Of a stretch of 64,000 nucleotides of DNA, positions 57,401 through 64,000 are shown piece by piece; the first letter of the stretch is position 1, and each line of letters begins with the position of its first letter. Both the position numbers and the translations under genes were made by a program. Below the pieces are notes generated by a model. It saw only the letters and a program-made list of their open reading frames with translations, did no database searches and was not told the DNA's origin. The DNA comes from Apostichopus japonicus (taxonomy: Eukaryota; Echinodermata; Holothuroidea; Aspidochirotida; Stichopodidae): assembly GCF_037975245.1 (NCBI RefSeq), contig NC_092579.1:27701666-27765665 (forward strand), given 5' to 3'.

Positions 57401-60400
57401 TCCAAATGAGTGAAATGAAAATTCAGCCCTCTTCTGAACTTCTGAGTAACTTCATTTACAAAAAAAGGGCAGAGAGCGAGAAAAACCAAAGTGCTATTTA
57501 TTCCTTACAAGAGTTATTTAAATTCACCAAATTTCACTTCAGAATCATAAAATTTGCATAATTTGAATTGTAAATTTATTTTGGGGCCTGACATGGATTA
57601 TAAAAGACAAATGTATAACCCTTTATCCTATATTTCCAAAGTCCCCTATTTGGGCTCTGGCCTTGGGCTGTTCTCCCTCCCCCAACACCTCCTTCCCTCG
57701 AAAGACATGCATATATATTCACAACACTGACCTGCCTGACACTTGCTTTAATCTCCTCCTCATCGACCAGAGCTAAGATGTAACTTTCCACTAGATTCTT
57801 GGACTGTGAAGCCAAAAATAAATAAAGCAAGTGAAACGTTAATAACATGCCCAATTAATGGATTGAAAAATAAGGGTAATACTTATTTTACAAAACATAT
57901 ATAACTTTCAAAGCTTTCTCAATATATTAAAATTCAAGTTAATATGTTAGAAAAGAACAGGAAGAAAAAAAGTAATGCCATTTATCACAAATACTATATG
58001 GTAACTTCTTCATGGTCTCCTATCTGTCAATGCACATATCTACTGACATGGTTGCTAACGATACAAGACCAGGTGCAAGAGGTTTAAATACTACCGATAG
58101 TTATGAAGAAAGGGTGCACGGCACTGCAACCAATGCCTCATATTTATGAACACAAACGGTACAATCAAACTTTTGATATAAAAACGAGACAAAACAATGA
58201 AGGAAAAAAAAAGACAGGATTTTCTAACCTTGACAAGATTTTCGACAAAGAAAAACAACTCAGTGAGGGCGCTATGCGCAGCATGAATACTTTGGCACGT
58301 TGTGGAGTCTTCCGAGAGATTGTTGTTCATCTGGTTCAAGAGGAACCAGAGAGGTTTTAAGAGGGTGAGGTCCACTCCTAGACTTGCATCGTCCTTGGTT
58401 TCTACATCACTATGGCAGGATGTGTTACCCTCACTGTAGAATAAATACCAGAACAGTTTTGAGTAGGTTATCATAAAATTGATCAAAATTGTTGATATGC
58501 TGCCTGCGAATAACTTGCACACATTGACATTGTTGTACACAGGATAGAGAACGGTTTGGGTACACTGTTTTTGGTCCCTCTTGTTTGTAAAGCAAGAGTA
58601 ACTGTCACACAGAAACACATTAGCGAGCAAACTGCCTTGACCTCATCATAATATTGAAAAAAAAACATACAGATGTATATACATACTAATATAGCCTATA
58701 TAGTGTACGACTTTCCCTGGACACAATCAAGGATTTCAATATCAGTTGAGCAATTGATGACTCCTGGATATTTTGTTCAATGTGTTCTTTCGAAAATCTT
58801 GCTCTTCTACTGAAAACATTACTTGAGAGAGAGCAGGAGGGACATGGAGTGTTGAAATCTGCGACAGACATTACATAACGGTGCTAGGCATGGTGATTGC
58901 ATAGAATGAGTACCTAATGTACAGCTATGAAAAAGGAAAGGTTTATTTGAAGTTTTGGACTGTTTTGTACACTCCCTGTCTGCGAATAGGCAACAATTTG
59001 GGCAAACATTACATCCCCATAATTGTGCGATTATTTACTACACAATACTAACAGAAACCAGATTCCATTAGACCTTCAAGATTGAATGCATAACAAGGCT
59101 AAAAAGCATGCAGCGTTTGCATCATTCTTGATGAAAATATTGATGCAGACTGTTTCTAAAATTCCAACATAATGTATTGAATTAGCCTACCCAGTCTAGT
59201 TTCATCTTCAAATACTGAAGATAAACGTTGAAAATATCCAACTTGCTGGTGCATGTGATTAAAATAACGATGAAACATACACGTTTCCATAGGCTTATCG
59301 AGGCCCCCCCACCACCCCCCCAAAGATTTTTTATTGCATTTCTCTTGATTATTTTGAAAGAATAACTGAACTCTGTACAAGACACGGTTGATATAACACA
59401 TAAAACCAACCTTGAGATGTACTGGAGAATCCGTAGAAGAAGTCTGATGGATTTTAACCTAGGATGGCCGACTTGTTTGTTACAAACTTCTATCAGACTG
59501 GCCCACAGTGTAGGCAGTGATATAGAGCTGAGGTAAAACAAAGGGTAAAAACATTGATAAACGGCAACTTCTTACAATATGTAACTAGAAACAGTTGAAT
59601 TAAAATTTAGAATTTGCAGCCAAATATTCAAGAACCTCTAAAATATGGGTCAGCTGTGATCAAAGTTATACTCTTGACCCTACTTCAATGAATTATTTAC
59701 ATCACTGAGCACTTTCATTGTCCAGATATATTTGCTCAATATATGGTATCAGCTGGGGGGAGGGGATAGGGGTGGGGAGGGAGGGAGGCTGGTGGGGGAG
59801 GGGAGAGAGATATGCAGGTAGTAGACCTCGGAAAATACTTTTGGAAATTTCCGCGATGTTTTAAACATGCTACGAAGTGAGGGCTATTTGGATGGCGTGA
59901 AGGGAAGGTGGTTACTCTAAAATAATTAGTTTTTATTATTTTAATTTAAATAATTAATTTAAATAATTAATTTGCACGTCATAAACTCCAGTTGACTGAA
60001 GTCTCTGATTGGTCACAAGACTTGATTTGACCTCAACTTATGGTGATTCGATTCCACTTGAGATCCCTAGCTTCTGTGACTTGACTTAATTCCAATCATA
60101 CTCTTTTTGAAATGAGTTCAAATGGACATGTGTCTCAAGCCATAAAGATAAATATTATAAATAACCTGATACGTGCCGTGACCCGGCAGATTCTTATGGT
60201 ACAACAGCAGAGTGGTATAATGGTCACACCTGCTTGGCAGCAACATGCATATTCATTGTCTAACCTCACAATAATTATCCATTTGACTTTCTTTCATTCA
60301 GCTAATTACCGGCTACATTGTTGTCTTATGAACTACTGCAGTGAATACGCATTTATACTGAAACTGTGAAATTCAAGGTCACACAAGTCATTTGAAACTT

Positions 60401-63400
60401 GCTTACAATCTCCAGGCCAGCTATCTCTTACTTTCAACATTTTCAAAAAATTCAGTTTTTTTGTGGCCTGTTATATGTCCTACTTACCTTACAAGACCAG
60501 AGCACTGTAGCACACTATCCAACAGAACAAACCCTGTTTCAAACCTTCAAGAATTGGAAGAGAAATGAGTCGAGAGGTGAGAAACCAAAAAATAGAACAG
60601 ATATAGTAATAGCAACAAACCTGAACACACCAAATAACAAAACAATAAATATCAATGACATTATATAATATGACATTGAAATGCAAGCATGGCAAACATT
60701 CTAGTTCTTTTCTCTACTACTTCAGTCAAGTTATTCCTAACTCTAAGTTAAATAGACCTGTTGAAGGAAAATAAAGCGTTGAAGGGAAGTATGATACCAA
60801 TGCCAAACAAACTGTAGAAGCTGTTAGAGAATTGCAGGATATCATGTTTGAAAGTGGAAGCTAAAATCTTTGATAAGGACTGTTAGTGGTCCTGCGGTCA
60901 AAGGGACTACCAAAAGTGGTCCTGAGGTCACAATTACTTTTCTGTTCGGTTTTCCTTGGTAAATTACGAAGCTGAATAAAAATGGTTAACACACTGGGTG
61001 AGCGAGAAGAGTAAATGCAATTCCCGTTGAGAGAATGCCATATTTTCAACTAATGTTTTCCTTTATCAGCCTATTAACATGCTGTTTCTGACTGCATGAT
61101 GCAATATATGTGTATATATGCAATCAGAGCAAGTCCTGTAGCATAGCCGGAGCAAGGAGTGGGAAGTGACCTTAGCGGAGGGTGATGTTAAAGATTTACC
61201 AAAAGCAAATTTAATCTGACATTTATACACTTCACCTAATATATCCCAGCTATATGTAATATCATGGCACTGCTATTGAGCATCAACACAGCATGATCCC
61301 AAATAAATAAAAAAAAACTCTTTCAAATGGACTTACCGTCCGACGTGGTTACCTATGACTGTAAACTTGAAACCCCAGTCATTGTTATTGAAATCAGACA
61401 CAAATTTGTAGTAAAGAGTGTCCCCTAAAGAAAACAATGAAATTAAAGAAGCATTTGTTAATTGGAACTATTAAAAAGGACAGGATACTAGGGGAATGTA
61501 AGAATGCTTTGTAACAAACTCTAAATATATAGCAATTCCAACAAACAGTGTTGATATTTCACCAGGCAAATTGAAGCAGGATTTTTTGGTCTGACCGAAA
61601 TGAACTATATCAAGTCTCGGCTTTCTGGAATATGTAGGGGAAATACAGATAGCCATCTAAGGTCAGTTAAGATCAACGCAGAAGTGTTTTCAAGTACTGC
61701 TTATGCCTACAATTTCCTCCCTATCAAATATATCTGAAAAGAAATTATAACATGGTTAATTCTTGCCAGTCTCACAAAGGTTGTTTACGGGTATCTCAGT
61801 ATTGGCTCCAACTTTTAGTACGCTAAAAATTGCTAGAGATTTTCAAAAGTAACTTAGGTCTTCATTGCCATTCACTAACGAGGCTAATGAGCTTATTGCT
61901 GACAATAAGCAAAGTCTTGTAAGGCACAGTGTCAAACGTAGGACGCTAAAGAGGCTGCAGCATTCAGCAGCTAGGCTGCATGGGACATTGCGCTATTCAG
62001 TTTCAAACAATAGGCACTGCTTGTTCTGTCGGGAATCTCGATTGTTTGATTACTGACTCAGCTTTACTGCAGGGAGGTCTTGCAGCTGCTGCAGCTTTCC
62101 ACATCCACACAGTGTCTTTCCATACAGTGTCTTTCACACAGTGTCTTTCCACACAGTGGCTTTTCACACAGTGTCTTCTCACTAAGTGTCTTTTCACACA
62201 GTGTCTTTTCACATGGTGTCTTTTCACTCAGTGTCTTTTCACACAGTGTCTTTTCACAGTGTCTTTCCACACAGTGTCTTTTTCACAAAGTGTCTCTTCA
62301 TACAGTGTCTTTCAACGCAGTGTCTTTTCACATAGTGTCTTTTCACACAGTGTCTTTTCACACAGTGTCTTTACACACAGTGTCTTTTCACACAGTGTCT
62401 TTTCACACAGTGTCTTTTCACACAGTGTCTTTTCACACAGTGACTTTCACACAGTGATGCAGAGTATAGTTATGACAGACCTACAACCATCGATACTTTG
62501 AGGGTGATTACCTGGTATATCAAAATTGATCCAGTTTCCGCTACTACCGCTGAAAGTCCTGACGTTATGTTTGTACTTGTTGTCTGATGCGATGGTGAGA
62601 ATGTCGCAGCAGTCCTCGGTACAGCAACGCTCGTCAAACTTGATGAGGAGATACCTGGCACCACTCAGAGTGACCGTACCCTGATGAAAACGAAAAACGA
62701 TAATGAAGCCGAAAATTATCTTGAAGAGTCCGACCCACACTGAACCATCAACAAAAATTGAATGCATCTCAAAACATATCCATTAATGTTGTCCCAAAAT
62801 GAATGGAACTCTGGCATAAACTAGTTGGGGTTTTCAAAGAAAGGTACTATATTGCTTGTATTTCTTCCTTAACTGAACGAAACTGAGTTATTACATATGA
62901 AGTCACATGATAGGGTATCCAATACAAAGTGCAACCCTCAGAGTCAACCAACATCCTCATCAAATCCTACAAATAATTTTCAAAAATATTGGACTCAACA
63001 GGACACGTTGCAAAAAGACTGACCTGATTAATTAACAATTTAGTTTACTATCTTGCAAGAGTTAGGAAGCTCATTTGAAACCTAATCCAAGGGATAATCT
63101 TGGATAAAACACCTTCTCATATCAAGCCTTCTCTTTTTGGTGACTGTTCATAGGATTATGAGACAGGTATTTGTAATTGTCCAGCCTGTTCCTGCACCGG
63201 GGTCCGCCAATTAACCTCCCCATCCATGTGTACCACAGCATTCTCTAAAATACAGAGGGAGGTGGAGGCACCTATCAATTCATCATCGCTGCAGTGCAGC
63301 TTTGGTGAACAAAGTTGTTTGAAACCATTGAAATAACAGGACTAAACATGACTTCGCAATTCGCAAACCAGAAATACCATATCCACGGAAATTTCAACTC

Positions 63401-63743
63401 AACAACAACAACTCAATGCAAAGTAGCAATTTTGAAATAGGTCAAGAGAATCTGATTTTCGGCGAGGATTTGAACCGGGGAACTAACGATTGTCGACAGA
63501 AACTCTCATAACGCCTTCACTTGATTATTATGCCAAAATAACAATAAGATCATCTGCCATGCATTACACTATGCACACTATGCATTCTGTTCCCATTACC
63601 TCTATTTTAGTGTCGTTGTCATAGTTGTGCTTGGATTCTACCGTTCTGGGCTGTAGCGCCATCTCTTGCATAAATGAACAGGCGGACTGGCACAGCTGGT
63701 TCAGGACATCACTGCTACAGTGTTTAACTACCACACCGATGAT
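54103..63743 (-). CDS. ZZEF1: ZZEF1-like protein, 3' part (10 exons, 404 aa)
   Basis: Exons in transcript order: 63743-63600, 62680-62512, 61424-61337, 60544-60488, 59527-59411, 58433-58229, 57803-57732, 56566-56472, 54446-54304 and 54227-54103 (TGA). Phases agree at every join and the total is 1,215 nt. The protein begins IIGVVVKHCSSDVLNQLCQ and continues with a beta-sandwich segment (ESKHNYDNDTKIEGTVTLSG, GARYLLIKFDERC, DTLYYKFVSDF, DWGFKFTVIGNHVGRFETGF). It then has alpha-helical stretches (VGHPRLKSIRLLLRILQ, VDLTLLKPLWFLLNQM, ALTELFFFVENL). This order matches my memory of ZZEF1, a very large protein with EF-hand, DOC and ZZ zinc-finger domains (not in this window). HECTD4 also has related segments, but no HECT domain follows here. 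The most 3' exons are the least certain. Confidence 0.7.
55275..55655. repeat. 28-bp minisatellite, about 13 units
   Basis: Units of ATAAGTCACATACATACATT followed by ATAAACAC, with a TTAC/TCAC alternation, in the intron 54,447-56,471 of the ZZEF1-like gene. Confidence 0.95.
55749..55850. repeat. Dispersed repeat shared with 42,366-42,455
   Basis: Same-orientation diverged copy (GGTTCCTGTG ... CTATAGCATCTTGCGATGTG). It is non-coding and lies in a ZZEF1-like intron. Confidence 0.55.
61788..61860. mobile_element. Fragment of the second TTAA MITE family
   Basis: TCAGTATTGGCTCCAACTTT and the following GCTAAAA...AAAGTAA block align with the left part of 46,683-46,856. The outer end and the right half are missing or diverged. 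Confidence 0.5.
62105..62455. repeat. 15/16-bp minisatellite, about 22 units
   Basis: Units of CACACAGTGTCTTTT (with a C or T more or less) in the ZZEF1-like intron 61,425-62,511. The open frames across it (61980-62501, 62080-62457) translate into HSVFS/HTVSF strings and are not genes. Confidence 0.97.
63461..63534 (-). mobile_element. tRNA-Ser-like SINE relic
   Basis: On the minus strand, a B box GGTTCAAATCC sits next to a CCTCGCC acceptor-like end. An AAGTGAAGGCG segment resembles the D-arm of class II (Ser/Leu) tRNAs, about 74 nt in all. The 5' acceptor strand does not pair, so it is a pseudogene or SINE head rather than a functional tRNA. Confidence 0.45.
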
Positions 63744-64000
63744 CTAAATTATATGAGAAAGCAGAATCAGGAAAATAGAAAGAAATACTATCATAGATAA
63801 ACAGCTACACAGCAATAGATACATTAACAGTGGAACAGTGTCTGGAGGTACTGTGTATAGCTAACACTTTACCCTCCCAAATACGCCTCTCTGAGAACCC
63901 TCACTACAACGCTCTTCAAACTTCCTCATCCCTCTCCTAATCTCTCTATCCCATTTCCCAAATCACCTATAATCCCTCCAAAACTCCTCAAAGCCCCTAT
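63744..64000 (-). other. Intron of the ZZEF1-like gene
   Basis: AT-rich, then pyrimidine-rich on the + strand towards the window end. No exon was recognised. The upstream ZZEF1-like exons lie beyond 64,000. Confidence 0.6.

Noticed and set aside
61980-62501. 173-aa and 125-aa frames of HSVFS/HTVSF repeats, and the minus-strand KTLCEKTL strings
   Set aside because: They are translations of the 15/16-bp minisatellite in a ZZEF1-like intron.

Overview
This is a eukaryotic (animal) window: every recognisable gene is split into many short exons with GT-AG introns. Introns and spacers are AT-rich and crowded with minisatellites, MITE-like elements and tRNA-derived repeats. The protein set and the many AGGCCT/TAGGCCTA words suggest a marine invertebrate deuterostome, most likely an echinoderm. 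That placement is inference; no species can be named from the sequence alone.

Layout. (1) Positions 1-25,090, + strand: the 3' two thirds of a lethal(2) giant larvae homologue (LLGL, a WD40 polarity protein). Eighteen coding exons were reconstructed and the 5' end lies outside the window. (2) 25.1-33.3 kb: a convergent spacer of tandem repeats, including a four-copy array of tRNA-like units. (3) 33,334-44,278, - strand: a complete POLD2, the DNA polymerase delta B-subunit, with nine coding exons (444 aa). (4) 44.3-46.9 kb: a divergent promoter region with an E2F-type site. (5) 46,897-49,452, + strand: a complete five-exon gene for a 331-aa NERD-domain (nuclease-related) protein with an intact PD-(D/E)XK signature. 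(6) 49.5-54.1 kb: a second convergent spacer. (7) 54,103-63,743, - strand: the 3' end (ten coding exons, 404 aa) of a large protein that looks like ZZEF1.

All exon joins were made by reading both strands, choosing splice sites that keep phase, and comparing the protein with remembered family features. The summed lengths stay in frame for all four genes. The genes do not form one pathway: LLGL acts in cell polarity and POLD2 in DNA replication, while the roles of the NERD and ZZEF1-like proteins are less clear. POLD2 and the NERD gene are head-to-head and may share a promoter.

The mobile fraction includes two inverted copies of a ~360-bp TTAA-flanked MITE (18.5 and 37.4 kb), a second TTAA-flanked MITE family (19.8, 46.7 and a fragment at 61.8 kb), and a ~140-bp element in opposite orientations at 41.7 and 53.9 kb with a hammerhead-like hairpin. 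I found no prokaryotic operon, CRISPR array, rRNA gene or clearly functional tRNA gene.
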